From NCBI GenBank assembly GCA_011032825.1, contig JAADJZ010000011.1:992001-1056000 (forward strand): a stretch of DNA of 64,000 bases, written 5' to 3'. Under the pieces are notes generated by a model that was not told the origin of the DNA, did no database searches, and saw only the letters and a program-made list of their open reading frames with translations. Origin of the DNA: Massariosphaeria phaeospora. Lineage: Eukaryota > Ascomycota > Dothideomycetes > Pleosporales. Of the stretch, positions 21,055 through 32,675 are shown piece by piece (position 1 is the stretch's first letter; the number at the start of each line of letters is the position of its first letter). Made by a program: the position numbers and the translations under genes.

Positions 21055-22239
21055 TTATTTGATATGGGTGCGCGTGAATAGGCTTGCTATCTCGTCCACG
21101 GTAGGTTCGGGCGCGAGCTGCTGGTTGTTGATGTTGGAGTCGGCTTTGAGGAGTTCTGCCAGGGCCTCTCCAGACATCCAGGGTGTCTCAGTCATATCGC
21201 GAGGTGCCTGAGAATCCGGATGCCAAGAGGGAGGCAGCGCCCGATCAACGGCGACAAGAAGGCCTTGAATGAGCTCGGTATCCCATGGTACGTCCCAAAG
21301 ACGACCAAGTTCGTGTACATTTTCCATTTGATCCTCGAATGAAGTATCAATTTCTTCTTGCTTCGTCTCCGCTTCTGTTCGCATTGCAAGCAACCACTGG
21401 TAGGCGAGCGCAGGGCCAAACCTTTGCAAATCTTCTGGAAGAAGCATCTGCTGTTTGCAGGCATTGACAAAGTTGGCGGGTGTTGGCAGTCTGTCAAGGG
21501 GAATCTGTAGCTTATTGAATTCCGTAATCTTAGCTTGCACCTTCTTCTGCTGACTGCGGTTGAAATGGATGAGGTCGAAAGTTCCTTTTCCCCACATGGT
21601 TATGAACTTGTGTCGCGCGGTGAAGGCATTGAGGGTCTGTTCCGGGTACTCCACTAATCCTTCCATCCATGCTTCAATATAGGCTACGATGAAACCGTGG
21701 GCCTCTATTGGGCAGTAAGTCGCGTCCGATCCAGAAGCCCAGACGAATGCCATCAAAAACACGTTGTAGCGGACGTCTTTGAAGAATGAGCTGAACGAAT
21801 GGGCTTCATCCAGGCCATAGTACCATACGAGGCTGTTGACGATGGACTCCTGATTGGACTTGACGCGGAAGCCTCCTCTCGCGACGTCATTACAGAGACG
21901 GAAGTACGTCCCCAGTTGTAGGTCTGGCGGTGCTCCAGGGTAGTAAACTCTTGTAGGTTTGAAGTAGAATGTGTCCCTGTTTCGTGGGAACTTCAGCCTA
22001 TCGCCCAGTCTCCCCAGCTTCAGCTGGAGGTTCACCCTCGCCCTAACATTGCGAGCAGCCAACTCGGTGGCATTGGGTCTCTCCATCTTCAGGACTGCTA
22101 TCTGGAGCCGTGACGAGGGGATCGTGTTGTGTCGCGAAGGGCTGGCAGGACACCTGCGATGGGGTTTGAAGTGGCGGATGGAGTTGACAAAGGTGGGGTA
22201 GAAGGGTTGCGGAGGTGAAGGTGAGAATCGATGGCGCAT
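21055..22239 (-). CDS. Unrecognised protein of 394 residues
   Basis: A single open frame from ATG 22239 to a TGA-free end at 21055. The first 50 residues are Pro, Arg and His rich (SIRHFKPHRRCPASPSRH) and could be a mitochondrial leader. A second in-frame ATG at 22086 starts MERPNATELAARNVRARV, which looks more like a mature N-terminus. The body is soluble and mixed alpha-helical in character, with Trp-rich stretches (LVWYYGLDEAHSF, MAFVWASGSDA, WMEGLVEYPEQ) and a Leu/Ala-rich end. I do not recognise a family. Length and consistent codon use support a real gene. Confidence 0.6.
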   Translation of the reverse strand: MRHRFSPSPPQPFYPTFVNSIRHFKPHRRCPASPSRHNTIPSSRLQIAVLKMERPNATELAARNVRARVNLQLKLGRLGDRLKFPRNRDTFYFKPTRVYYPGAPPDLQLGTYFRLCNDVARGGFRVKSNQESIVNSLVWYYGLDEAHSFSSFFKDVRYNVFLMAFVWASGSDATYCPIEAHGFIVAYIEAWMEGLVEYPEQTLNAFTARHKFITMWGKGTFDLIHFNRSQQKKVQAKITEFNKLQIPLDRLPTPANFVNACKQQMLLPEDLQRFGPALAYQWLLAMRTEAETKQEEIDTSFEDQMENVHELGRLWDVPWDTELIQGLLVAVDRALPPSWHPDSQAPRDMTETPWMSGEALAELLKADSNINNQQLAPEPTVDEIASLFTRTHIK

Positions 22240-22449
22240 GGAGCAAACGCTCTGGCTCACGACATCATTGGCCCGTGCACACCGGTTTTTTCACCTGACC
22301 TCCACTATGTGACGTAGTACCCGGGTATCATCGGTACCTGTACGCTTCCGAGGGCCCCGGGTGTAAACGCAGGCAAATTCCTCTTACTAGCAATGCGAAT
22401 TTATCTACTATATATACTCCAATCTATGAACTAATATCATCAATTACAT

Positions 22450-22601
22450 GCGACCGCCATACGGTCTAGTGGTTTCTGGGGGCAACTCGACTTACGCAGC
22501 TCGTGGACCTGGGTTCGATCCCCATACTCTTCGGGCCCTAGTCCTTAGAGTTTGGGAGGAGGGCGATAGGGCTGTGCTAAGTTCAGATAGCGGTTTTTTT
22601 T
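22450..22601 (+). ncRNA. tRNA-like Pol III element (SINE or tRNA pseudogene)
   Basis: A good A box (GGTCTAGTGGTT, 22463-22474) and a good B box (GGTTCGATCC, 22512-22521) are spaced as in a tRNA gene. An eight-T run at 22594-22601 can act as a Pol III terminator. The flanks do not pair as a 7-bp acceptor stem, and the T stem has a mismatch. This therefore looks like a tRNA-derived SINE head with an unrelated tail of about 70 bp, or a decayed tRNA. Confidence 0.5.
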
Positions 22602-23104
22602 GCTTAATTAACTTAAGTAGCTGCTGTTGTCATATCTCTATTTTTCCACCGTAATAATAAGTCTAGGTTCAGAAGCTTAGAGGTGAATGCGTCCCTCACG
22701 TGTAGCCGCTTGGCCCAATTAGGAAATCAGCCACGCACGCTAGTCATGTCTGACAATCTCAACCACAAGCACTTACTTACTTACTTTACAACCCGACCCA
22801 CCCCCAACACGACCCGAGACGATAACTCAGGGCGGCAGCCCACTCGCGGATAGCTGCCTAGGTATTGAGTCACTTCCTTATACTAGACCTGAGCTAAAAA
22901 ACACCCCACCGTAGAAATTGTGTGAGGCTGCGAGTGTTGCACCTCCATTCTACTCTCGCCCTATCACTCCCGATCGTAGCGATCGTCGCAAATATGGAGT
23001 AAGTATCGCATTGCTCTCATTGCGATCGTAACTAACAATGAACAAGGGCTAAAACCGACCACGCACAAGGAAACAGCGCCGACCTCGCTGTCGGCCTTGC
23101 CGCA
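22602..23104. other. Intergenic, nothing recognised
   Basis: A C-rich stretch with tandem actt near 22770 is visible but no gene. The last 100 bases precede family copy 4. Confidence 0.45.
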
Positions 23105-23828
23105 ATGAACATCAACCTTGACGCATCGGTTGGACACGCTGGAGTTGCCGAGGAACCCGTCACCTTCCTGACCATTTCCGGCGGTAAGTTTATGCCGAGC
23201 CTTGCATTCTTCGACCGGGCTAACAAAAATGCGTGTGGCAGAAATCCGCAATGCAATCTACGCCGCCGCGCTGGACATGCAGACATCTCTATCTCTGGCG
23301 TATATTTCCGAAGCCAAGAAACGCAGGGACAATGCCATCGGACCCTACAAGCGTCGGTACAAGGACCTCAACATACACTGGGCCGGCTTCATGCACGTCT
23401 GTCGTTAGACACGCGCTGAATATCGCCCGTTGTTGATGAATCTGGAGATCGCGGTCTTGTGTGACGATGTGTTCCAGTACATCGAAACCTTCTACCAGGG
23501 AAGGGACCCTGATACCATGAGCGTTCATCGCGGAAATATCATGGTGGACCTGGCCACTTATAGCACGGACAATATCGACATTCTCCCGTTAATCAAGCTG
23601 AGCATACAATCCTCTAACGTTAACGTACGGTTCAAAGACTGGGGGTTATTCGAGAATCCTTTCCTTGCAAGCCTGGACAAACTCTGCAACGAACGAAACT
23701 CGGAATCCTTGATGTTCTTCACCATTTGCGCAGCCAAAGTAGAAATGGATAAATATCTGATGCAGGATTCAATTCACGTCAAATCGGGGTTTGCAGAATC
23801 CTGGAACATGTCTGGTCTCAGCGACTGA
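23105..23828 (+). pseudogene. F-box/2EXR-like family, copy 4 (one nonsense codon)
   Basis: Exons 23105-23183 and 23242-23828 are joined by the conserved 58-bp intron. Exon 1 ends VTFLTISG and exon 2 opens E-IRNAIYAAAL. The family motif reads HVCR-stop-TRAEYRPLL, with TAG at 23406-23408 exactly where other copies have Gln (CRQxRxE). A CAG-to-TAG change explains it. Downstream the frame is open through NIDILPLIKLSI to 23828, so the lesion is probably recent. Length without the stop would be about 221 residues. Confidence 0.75.
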
Positions 23829-24624
23829 AAGAAAGAGGAAGCCAAGGACAAGATGCTCAAACAAATCGAGTTAGAAGGACGTTTCGAGATGGTGGTTGAG
23901 GGCGAAGGTTCAGATTGAAGTTCAGCATACAGCATGAACGACCTACGAACACAGCTTGTCGGATTCCATGTAATGGGAAGTGGAGCATTTCCGGCCCCAA
24001 ACGTGGTACATCACTAATGAAGAAGCTAAAGGCGTTTTGGGGCCACATAATCCAATACACGATATCAAAGTCCAACCTGTTCTATGTGAATCCAATCATA
24101 CATCACAGCGCTCTTTCATGGTGCCAATGCCACATCTCCTGAACTCTTCAATATTACATGCCCTGCTTTTGCAACAGACCAATCCTGTGTCTTTTTTCCA
24201 CGCTTCGACGCAGCAGAGAGTGTTCGACCTAGTCTCTAAGGAAGCTTGGTAATGCCTGTGATCTGGAATCAGAAGATTGTTTGAGAAAGCTTGGTCTAAA
24301 TTGCTTCAGAGCTGCGGACTTTGAAGTCGCAAATAAGACTTGATCTCTGTTTCCAGTGTTTACATTCTAATAAGGTCATACATGCACTGAATATAGGACA
24401 GCGGAACATCTTGTTAGACCAACGATTTGTACATAATGCAACTGAACTCGTTAAGTCAAGACCTCCCCGTCTTTCCTGAAGCTACATTATGCCCACGTCG
24501 AACGTATAGTAGTGAGCATGCAACATATCTTCATTTCCTGAGTACCCAATCATAAAACGCCGATACAGGACACCTGTGTAGCTGACGGGGTAACAAGTTT
24601 GTGTACCGTATTTTAACTTGGCAT
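23829..24624. other. Intergenic, nothing recognised
   Basis: Spacer between convergent family copies 4 and 5. The short frames have no motif. It may contain decayed 3' sequence of either copy. Confidence 0.45.
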
Positions 24625-25446
24625 TTACCCCCAAAAACCCCTGTCTTGGTCGCGCAGCCTGATCGGCCCATCATTAAGCTGTATAGCAAACTCGCGTAGC
24701 AGAGAATCAAAGCCTTTGTTGCCGCACCATGATTCCATTGCCGTCTTATCGTCAACATCTGGACCTTCGTATCCCTCCTTCAATCTGAAGCGTAAGATCT
24801 CGTAGCATAGCTCTCTATAGAAGTCGATTGTTCTCTGTACCGGTCCCTCGAGTTGACAAACGCTGTACTCAATTCTCTCGACCGCAGTTTCGACATACCC
24901 TTTCCAGCCAGGATTGATAAGATGATCTTGGTCGTTCTCATGCCAGCGGACCAGTGCATCCAATTTACTCCTAGTCCCGAGCACAGCATAGAAGCGGTTT
25001 CTATATCTCTCGTTCGTGTTGGCCAAGGAGAGCTTTACGATCGGGGTAAGATTGATAGGACCGAAGACGTGTCGGAAGTCAACGTCGTCAATGTGGAGTG
25101 ATCCGATACAATGTGTACCATCAATACCAGGCAAACAGTCTGCAATGTATTCATTGATGCGAGGAATTTGGACCGTGGACGATCTACCGCGTCTGTAGAT
25201 GGAGAGAAATTCTTTGCGGACTTGATGGCAAACACGCATCAGCTCGCGATAAGGGCGTGGACGCTGTAAACACCAGACAGCTCTCGGACGCATCTAGTCG
25301 TTGCAGAATTCATAGATCCGATTGCGGAGCTCTAAAATGGTGCACACGTTAGCAGAAGAAAGTGTCAGATAATCGAACCACATACCACCAGGGAGATCGA
25401 GAAACCCGACTTTAGGTTTATCGCCAACAAGATGCATCTCGCTCAT
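24625..25446 (-). pseudogene. F-box/2EXR-like family, copy 5 (one nonsense codon)
   Basis: Exon 1 (25386-25446) encodes MSEMHLVGDKPKVGFLDLPG. After a 54-bp intron, exon 2 (24625-25331) gives E-LRNRIYEFCND and then an in-frame TAG at 25294-25296. The frame then continues for 222 residues with VCHQVRKEFLSIY, PINLTPIVKLSL and AMESWCGNKGF. Upstream, an ATG reading MSAKN is one base out of frame with exon 1 across an A run, so the true start may also be lost. It is closest to copy 3. Confidence 0.7.
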
Positions 25447-26423
25447 CGGCTCGGCGATATCCAGAGTTGTGTCGCTAATCACCGTACCAGCTGCCTCTTC
25501 TTCCTGTTTTTCGCTGACATTTTGTCAATAAAGCTCTGCTCTGTAAGGGCATGACGCAATACTTACTTTATTGCTCAAGTACAACGCTCGGCCAGGGTTC
25601 CGATCGTGAAGTGTAGTGTGGCTAGGTAGTTTGGGCTCGCTACCCCGGCGTGCTTTCGTGTCTCGTAGTATAGTACGCGGATGATATGACGTCGTAGGAA
25701 GTAGCTAGATAGCTCGGAAATCGGGACAAGGGTCGCTACAGACTCGGTGTTGTCGTGGCTCGGAGTAGGTAGGCGGTTGGTATGGCGGTAGTATTCGGGA
25801 TTCCTAAGAGGTGAAGTTGTGGTGCGAAACTGGCAGTGGGCTTACGTCAGTGCCGAGAGGCTAGTAGAACCTTGGAAGGCTCGGGCTCGGGTCACGTGTT
25901 AAGCTCATCCTGAGCTAACTACCGTACAAACTTCCTCAGAAACAGCAGTCAGACGGTAATGTTTGGGAAATAGGTCTTATTAAATCGATGGTAGGAGTTT
26001 GAGTAGAGTTCTGGAAACGCCACCTGGGTAGCGTTCTGCCCATGTTGCATAGAAGATGTAACATCTCTAATGACCTACCGTTCAGTATAGGAGAGCTGAA
26101 AAGATTTAGTTGTCAGTACTAGCCTTTACTTCTCCTGTGTAAGACATCTAAACTTGCTTATAGTATAACTACGCAAAAACAACGCTCGCTGTATCGGCTG
26201 CGAAGCTATGAGTATTGTGTAACAGTGCACTGTAATAACATGGTACTGACGAAATTGACAACACCCTTTGCAGTAAAGCAGACTGCCTTCTTTACTCCGT
26301 ACCCAATACAAATGAGACTCCCCTTGAGCATTCGCGCAAACTTTTATCCTACTCCGTACCCAGACCCAGGTACACCGAATTTCTTCAACATATCCACAGG
26401 TTCTCCACCCTTAACCTTGGCTT
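25447..26423. other. Intergenic with a short repeat
   Basis: No gene is supported. 26308-26347 matches 7683-7723. The rest is unremarkable. Confidence 0.45.
26308..26347 (+). repeat. Short repeat shared with 7683-7723
   Basis: A 23-base identical core followed by a near match (see 7683-7723). It lies just past the 3' end of family copy 6. Confidence 0.5.
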
Positions 26424-27230
26424 CTAACAGTCCTCTTTCTTGGCTTTGTTCGTGTCGTTGGCTTCAGTAGTGGACAGGACTTCTTCAGCTCTCTTCCCAG
26501 CTTGAACCGACAACTTGCACCTGTCCCCATAGAGCCAAAATCGACGGTTAGTGAAGACCCTCGGAAGACCGATCTCTGCCATCCATTCTTGTACCGTGAT
26601 CTTGTCTTCTAAGACTTTGTTAGTATCGTCGTTTGGGTGTAGCACGAAGACGATCGACCATTTCATGCCCACGATCTCCACCAGAACGCTCTCAATATGC
26701 TCTTTGATTGCTTTGCGCCAGACCGCGTGCTCCTTTTTTTGCAACATCATGTCAATCTCAACAGCATATCCCGCTTCAATCGTGTGATATTCCTTAAAGT
26801 CCGGGGCTCGACAGGAGACGTTGGGGCAACGCGTCAACAGTTTGAAGATGGGGGCCAGGTCGAATTTGTACGGCGCAGGTAAGAATGGGAGATCCAGAAA
26901 TATGTTGATGGTTCCACGATAGGCCTGGGCGGTTTCGGCGTCCTCGCTAGGATAGAATGTTCGGATATATGTAGGCAGTTCTGTTGCCGGTACATTGACA
27001 ACATTGCACCCTATGTAGATCGGCAGAAACTCCGACCGAACTTGGCGACATGCCAGCGCTAGGCCGAGATATTGGCCCGGTCTGGAGATGCCGGGTATGT
27101 AGCTTCGTGGGTAGTCTTCGACGCAGATGTCGTAGATCCTATTTCGAAGCTCTGGAATTTGTTTGGTCATTTAATGGTTGATTACAGTGCTGGGCAACTT
27201 ACCACCGGGAAGAGACAAGAATTTGGGCAT
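26424..27230 (-). CDS. F-box/2EXR-like family protein, copy 6 (intact)
   Basis: Exons 27203-27230 and 26424-27151, with a 51-bp intron, encode 251 residues. The protein starts MPKFLSLPG-E-LRNRIYDICVEDYPRSY, has the motif ACRQVRSEFLPIY, the strand YRGTINIFLD, then FDLAPIFKLL, and ends in a Lys/Glu-rich tail. No stop or frameshift was found. It is one of the cleanest references for the family in this window. Function as an F-box adaptor is possible but unproved. Confidence 0.75.
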
Positions 27231-28044
27231 GGTTGAGTGTTTATTGGGGGTATCGGTGGCGGGATCGGGCGCACTATCACGATGAGCAGGATGCTAATGT
27301 ACTTAAGATTTCTACTTACGACGTAGTTTGCCTCATGTTGGGTATTGGAAATGATCCAGTTGGGGGTGGGCGGTTGATGGGAGACAGACGCAGAGTGAAG
27401 GTTGAAGACTGTGCGCGAACTCAAGCGAAGGAAATGCGGAGCTGTTTCACATCGGGTTAGTCTAGTCCCAAACTCGTACACTTGTCCATGCTAGCCAGCA
27501 TACATTGTGAAAGGTCAAGATTGTCTCTGTCGTATATGGACGCGATCTTTGTTGCGTTATTTCTGGTTTCCTTCGAAAGTCTGAAGACATTGTTGAAGCT
27601 GTTGCCTAGCGCCACCGTAGCGTGCCGCTAGCAAGGGCTAGCGCCTAAGCGATCATCTGTAGAAAGCTATCGTGGGGTAGCAGGCTCTGCTGAAGTCACT
27701 GTTTTAGCCCCCTTTCCTGATTCCACGTCTTCGGAAGAGGAAATTCCAATCCAAGTACCTCAAATGGAAGATCTTACCCATATTCTGGCCGTGTGCATAA
27801 ATTCCCGCCCGCGGCCGCGTGGCGTTTCGGCCCCAATTATTCAGCATGTCGACCCCTGTCCTCTTTCCCAAACTGGATGTGGGAGCGATCAAATGACGCC
27901 TATGCGGCTGAAGATCCGCCTCCCGTGGTGTGGCGTCTCGCTCGTCAAAAGCACTTTATCGACTCGCCTTGCTCTCGCAAAATTTCTCCAGTTCCCAGCT
28001 TCCGTTCTTCCCTTTCCTTCCTGTTCGGCTACGAGTTGAGGGAG
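27231..28044. other. Intergenic, divergent promoter region
   Basis: Lies between family copy 6 (-) and the membrane glycoprotein gene (+). An in-frame ATG at 27793 precedes the chosen start of the latter, but its 84 extra residues look non-coding. Confidence 0.45.
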
Positions 28045-30645
28045 ATGTCGAAGAAAATCCAAAGCTATGAACTCCTTCACAGAGGTCCCGACTTGGACGA
28101 CGACGAATATCCGGAGAAAGACGTGGCCTCGAAGGCAAACAATGAGAGCATCAATAAGACGGACGCACCATTTGCATCGCCCAAATCCACCCTTGTGTCT
28201 ACAAGTAACGAAACGCCCAACGTTCCGCTGAATCCAAAAATATGGTCACTAATCGTAGGCTTGGTCCTTCACCTTATACCAGCCGTCACCACTCTCGGAA
28301 TTATCCAGCTATCGGTCTTCAATGTCTACTGGTTCGACAATGACGCCGAGTCCAACGAAATCCCTGTGAGGGGAATCAAGATCAGTCTGACTGAGCTCAC
28401 GAACTTATTGCAATTCGTTGCGAAAATCCATGAAATCCTCATGGTGGGCTCCTTGAGTGCTATGGTCATACATCGCGTCCGAAGGCGTCTTCTTGGGACA
28501 CATGGTTTACCATTTGGTATGCTTACTGCTGGATACAGTGTTGGTTCTGCTGAATACCTGTTTACCCGAGCCTTTCGGTCTGGTTTCAACCGGAAGTTTT
28601 GGTCACTGTCTGTCTTGATCTTCGCGTTCACTTTGCTAGCCAGCACGTTGGGTCCCGCTTCCGCGATTGCCTTACAGCCTAGCTTGGATTGGTGGCCAAT
28701 GAAACATCCATTTGGCGATGAGAAGCTTCCGATCCTTCTCGACCGGACTAGAGCCCAATGGTGGCCGTTGGAGATCACCAAAGAACATACACGTCTTAGA
28801 AACGGTACCAACATCGATAACCCTGAAGATTCTTGTTATTCAATCCGTGCAAGAACATTTACGGAGTGTCCAATCTCAGGGTGGGAAAGCCTTGGGGCTT
28901 GGACAACGGCTAACTCTAACGATGCTATTGCGGTCAGTCTCCCGTCTCATCTAATCGGTGTGTTATCATCACCTCTGAACCTTCTGCTGACTTGACTCTT
29001 TAAGGCTAATGTCTCCATGGAAGACAGTCTGTCGTCGGCACAACGCGTGATAAAGTCGCGCTTAACAGACCGGATTGGCGAAAACCCCGGCGTTGCAATA
29101 ACCACTTCCGTCAGCCATACTCTGACAACTTTGATGGGTACTTTCTGGGCGCAGGTTGCGTCTCGAGACTATGCTGTTAACGACGTCGTACGCCCGAGGC
29201 TTGAACTACCGCAAGATCAGCAGACATTCCAGCCTCTCGTTCAGGTACAATGTGTTCCCTACGTTATCGATGCGATTTACGCCTCACGCGACGCCCGCAA
29301 CGCAAGCATCAAAACAAACACCGGTATCAATACTTTCTCGACAAGAAACGCATCCGAATGGCCAGTGCCGGACTGGGTTTACGACCTTGAATACAAACCT
29401 CCGAATAAGCTATTCGCAGACGGCGCTGGTGGTCTGTCTTCGTCCAGGAGCAAAGCGGTGAACCTGACCTGGCTTGAATTTCCATCCAACGATAACTTCA
29501 ATCTCTCACTCGCTGCTATTGTGACAACACCGACTCTCATCAGTGATGCTGAAGATTCACCTGTACGTCAAACTGCCATGCTGCACTTTTGTTCGATTGA
29601 TGCGCGATGGATAGGCTCGCTGCCATCGTACGATCCTACCGAGAATACCGCCATTTCGCATAACATTACCGATCCACTACTGTTCCAGAAGTCGGAAGGT
29701 TCAGACGACGCAAAATACAAGGCAGATGTGGCAAACTGGGGTGTTTCTCCAGCACTGAAACTCTCTACCCAGTGGGCAGATGCGCTGAACATCCCGGGCG
29801 AAGTCGAAAATGCCACAGCGCCGCTGTTCAACTGGCTTCTTACGCCCTACATACAGCTAGTGAGCACCAACGACACTTTGGATGATGCGGACATCAAGAA
29901 TGGAACGGAGGTGACTTACCTCTTCAGCCCTGGAGTGAACCGTGTTGAGAACGAGACGTCGGTCACCGAGTTCGATAGTCAGACGAAGGCTACTTCCGAG
30001 AACATCGCTACAATCCTGGGGCTGCAGTTGACCGACGCACTAGCTCGGATCCTCCTCACAGATATCCAAAATGGTGAAATCTTGACCAAGCACGTCAACG
30101 CCACGCATGCAACAATGGCATGGATAGGCGGGATAGCGGGATTCGATTTCGGCGGAAACGAATTGAACGTTACTCTCGACTCGATCAAAACTGATGTGAA
30201 AACGGAACTCACTTTCCAGATTCAGCGATATGGCCACGGCTATGGCTTCCGCACGGCAACCACGGCTTTCGGCGTCGGCATCCTCCTCACGCACACCCTT
30301 CTAGTCATCATATACATTGTATACGCCCTGTACGATTTCTTCTACGTGAGCCGTTGGACTAGCTCGGCCTGGGGCGATATCGGGTCGCTTGCAGCACTGC
30401 TGATCAATTCGGAGCCGACGCCCGAGTTGCAGAATACGTGTGCGGGAATCGACTCGAAGGAGACGTGGAGGAAAAGAGTAAGGATCAGGGAGACTGCGGA
30501 TGGCCATTTGGGTGTTGTTGTTGGCGATGACTGGATGACGCATCTTCCGGTGCGAACGGGGGTGGAATATGGCACACTGGATATGGGCGGAAAAAATGCG
30601 GGAACACAGAGGAAAAGACCTGGATTGAGGCGAGGATCGGTGTGA
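28045..30645 (+). CDS. Large uncharacterised fungal membrane glycoprotein
   Basis: Exons 28045-28932 and 29005-30645, with a 72-bp intron, encode 842 residues. A soluble acidic N-terminus of about 65 residues leads to membrane spans around IWSLIVGLVLHLIPAVTTLG, EILMVGSLSAMVIHRV and WSLSVLIFAFTLLAS. A long, probably extracellular loop follows, with many N-x-S/T sites (for example NASI, NLTW, NLSL, NITD, NATA, NDTL, NETS, NATH, NVTL). A last span, GVGILLTHTLLVIIYIVYALY, precedes a cytoplasmic tail starting W-TSSAWGDIGSLAALLINS. I recall this layout from many ascomycete hypothetical proteins without an assigned role. The gene is undamaged. Confidence 0.75.
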
Positions 30646-30988
30646 ATGACTTATAGATCGTTTCGGTCCGAACGCGAGTCTTATTGCAAGCGAATACATA
30701 CATACCTACGACACCATGATGTTGGCGAAGGAATCTTAGTTGTGCTTGACGAAGAGACGAAGGCACCACTTCCGAGCCTCCGTCGAGGAAGCGGCCAACA
30801 CCCTTTCACTAGTGACATCGTCTGCTTCGTTATGTTTTCCCCCTGATTAGCGGTGAAACATTCTCATTCAGTTCCTATAAATCATAGTCCATATACTTCC
30901 TGTTTAACACACGTAGGAACAACACCCACCAACATCAAGCAGTCTCTGCACATTCGCACTCAACCAGAATTCAATCCCAACCCAAAAC
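30646..30988. other. Intergenic, nothing recognised
   Basis: Spacer of 343 bases between two genes on the same strand, presumably holding the promoter of family copy 7. Confidence 0.5.
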
Positions 30989-32057
30989 ATGGCCGTCTCA
31001 TCAAAAGTCGCGAGCACTCCCCCGCAGCCACTCTGCACTCGGTACCAAACCTTCATGGACCTACCCGGTGGTGAGTACTAGCCCAGCACCCTCATCCCGC
31101 TGCATCTAACCTTTTCCAGAGATCCGGAACCTCATCTACGAGTTCGCCATGGGACCGGACCCGTGTACAAAACTGCGGCACAGCCGACCACGAGATGTCT
31201 TTGCCCATCAATACCCGTCAAATATTCCCGAGTTTGCATTCGCTCACTTGAGCAGCGACATCCGCAAGGAGTTCCGCCCGCTCTACTTCAGCACCAAGCG
31301 CCTCACGATCCGCTGGCCCGAACTCCCGGCCTTCGTGAACGCGTTCTTCCCGACCGAGAACGTGGACGAGGAAGTAGTGCAGCGCTATATCAGCGAGGTA
31401 AGCTTCTTTATAGACCATTGGACTGTGGGATACGTCGATATCTTGCCACTGCTGCGTCTGCGCGTCAAAGCCCCAAAGGTCCACGTACGTTTTACAGCGG
31501 CAGATCCCAAGTCACCCCTCTATGATAACCCCAAGGACCGGCTGTACTATCACCCCGAAGTCCAGCAAAAACTTGCCAAAGACCTTCAAATGCTGACGTC
31601 GCGCGCGAGCGAGCGCACCGAGGACGACCGGGCCTATGCGTATGCGCAGCCAGATACGTCTTTGGTCGATTACATGGCGAGACCGCCCACGGCGAACGGT
31701 CCGCCGCAACCAGTCATCACACGCTTGCTTGTCAGTGGGGATAACGGGCCGGACCGCAAACTCGATAAATGGGGCGACCTCCAACCGATCCGCTTGTACC
31801 CGAGGCTTACGGTCGTTTTGACCAAGTGGGCTTTCCCTAGGTACCCCGGTTGCCCGGCCACCGTTCGCCAACCCCGTTTCCAAACTCCATCACTTGACGA
31901 CATGCCAGCCACGAGAGGATCCTCCGAGGTTTGGAATTCTGCATCTCTTGATGTTGGTCCACGTCCATGTCTTCCGGTGGTGGCTGCAGTTGCTCGCCTT
32001 GGTCGGAGTCGTCCGCGTTTAGCTCTTCAGAGGACGTATCCCGAGGTCATCGTCTGA
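30989..32057 (+). CDS. F-box/2EXR-like family protein, copy 7 (long C-terminus)
   Basis: Exons 30989-31070 and 31120-32057, with a 49-bp intron, encode 339 residues. Exon 1 ends YQTFMDLPG, and exon 2 begins E-IRNLIYEFAMG. The motif here is SSDIRKEFRPLYF, followed by VGYVDILPLLRLRV. This copy is about 90 residues longer than its relatives. The extra C-terminal part is Pro/Arg-rich and unlike the family, so the true end may lie earlier, or an intron near 31840 may have been missed. The DNA is more GC-rich than the other copies. Confidence 0.65.
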
Positions 32058-32675
32058 GGGTCTGGATGGAAGAGAAATACTAATTTCTAAGATAAGATAA
32101 GATACAAATATATTCTAGAGGGTTTATTGGAGATCCCCGTCGCGCATTGAAAGAACGGTCGAAAGCGCTTTGTGAAGTGAGTTTTGTATCGGCGTGCTGC
32201 TAGACGTATTATATAGGTATGGCGAACGAAAGGTAAATCTGAACGCCAGAAAAAGTTAGGTATCTCGACAGATGACTGGGAACTCGAAATCGACAGAATC
32301 ATCGACTTATATACGAAATGACAAACATCCGGTCAAGCAAGCTCGCCACCACCACAAAGCTTCGAGTCCTCGATTAGAGAATCAAACCTCGGCTCGAGCT
32401 ACTAGCTTGCTTGCGCCGCAGAGCGTGACCTAGCTTGGTAAAACCAACCGGACGCCACATAATACCTTGGGGGATTCCAGAGCAAGCTATAACGAAATTG
32501 GACCTTGAAATGATCCGATAAAGAAATGTGAAAGATACGGAAAAAGAATTGTTGGGTACGCACTGACGCCAGCAGTCTCGCCCATCGAAAAGCTTTTCCA
32601 AGCAAGCCCCACGTCACCCATCAAATAAAGCCCATCGCAACTGCTACAACAAACACATTAGCATATGCCCCGAAG
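32058..32675. other. Intergenic, nothing recognised
   Basis: Spacer between copy 7 and the decarboxylase remnant, which converge. No open frame of note. Confidence 0.5.
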
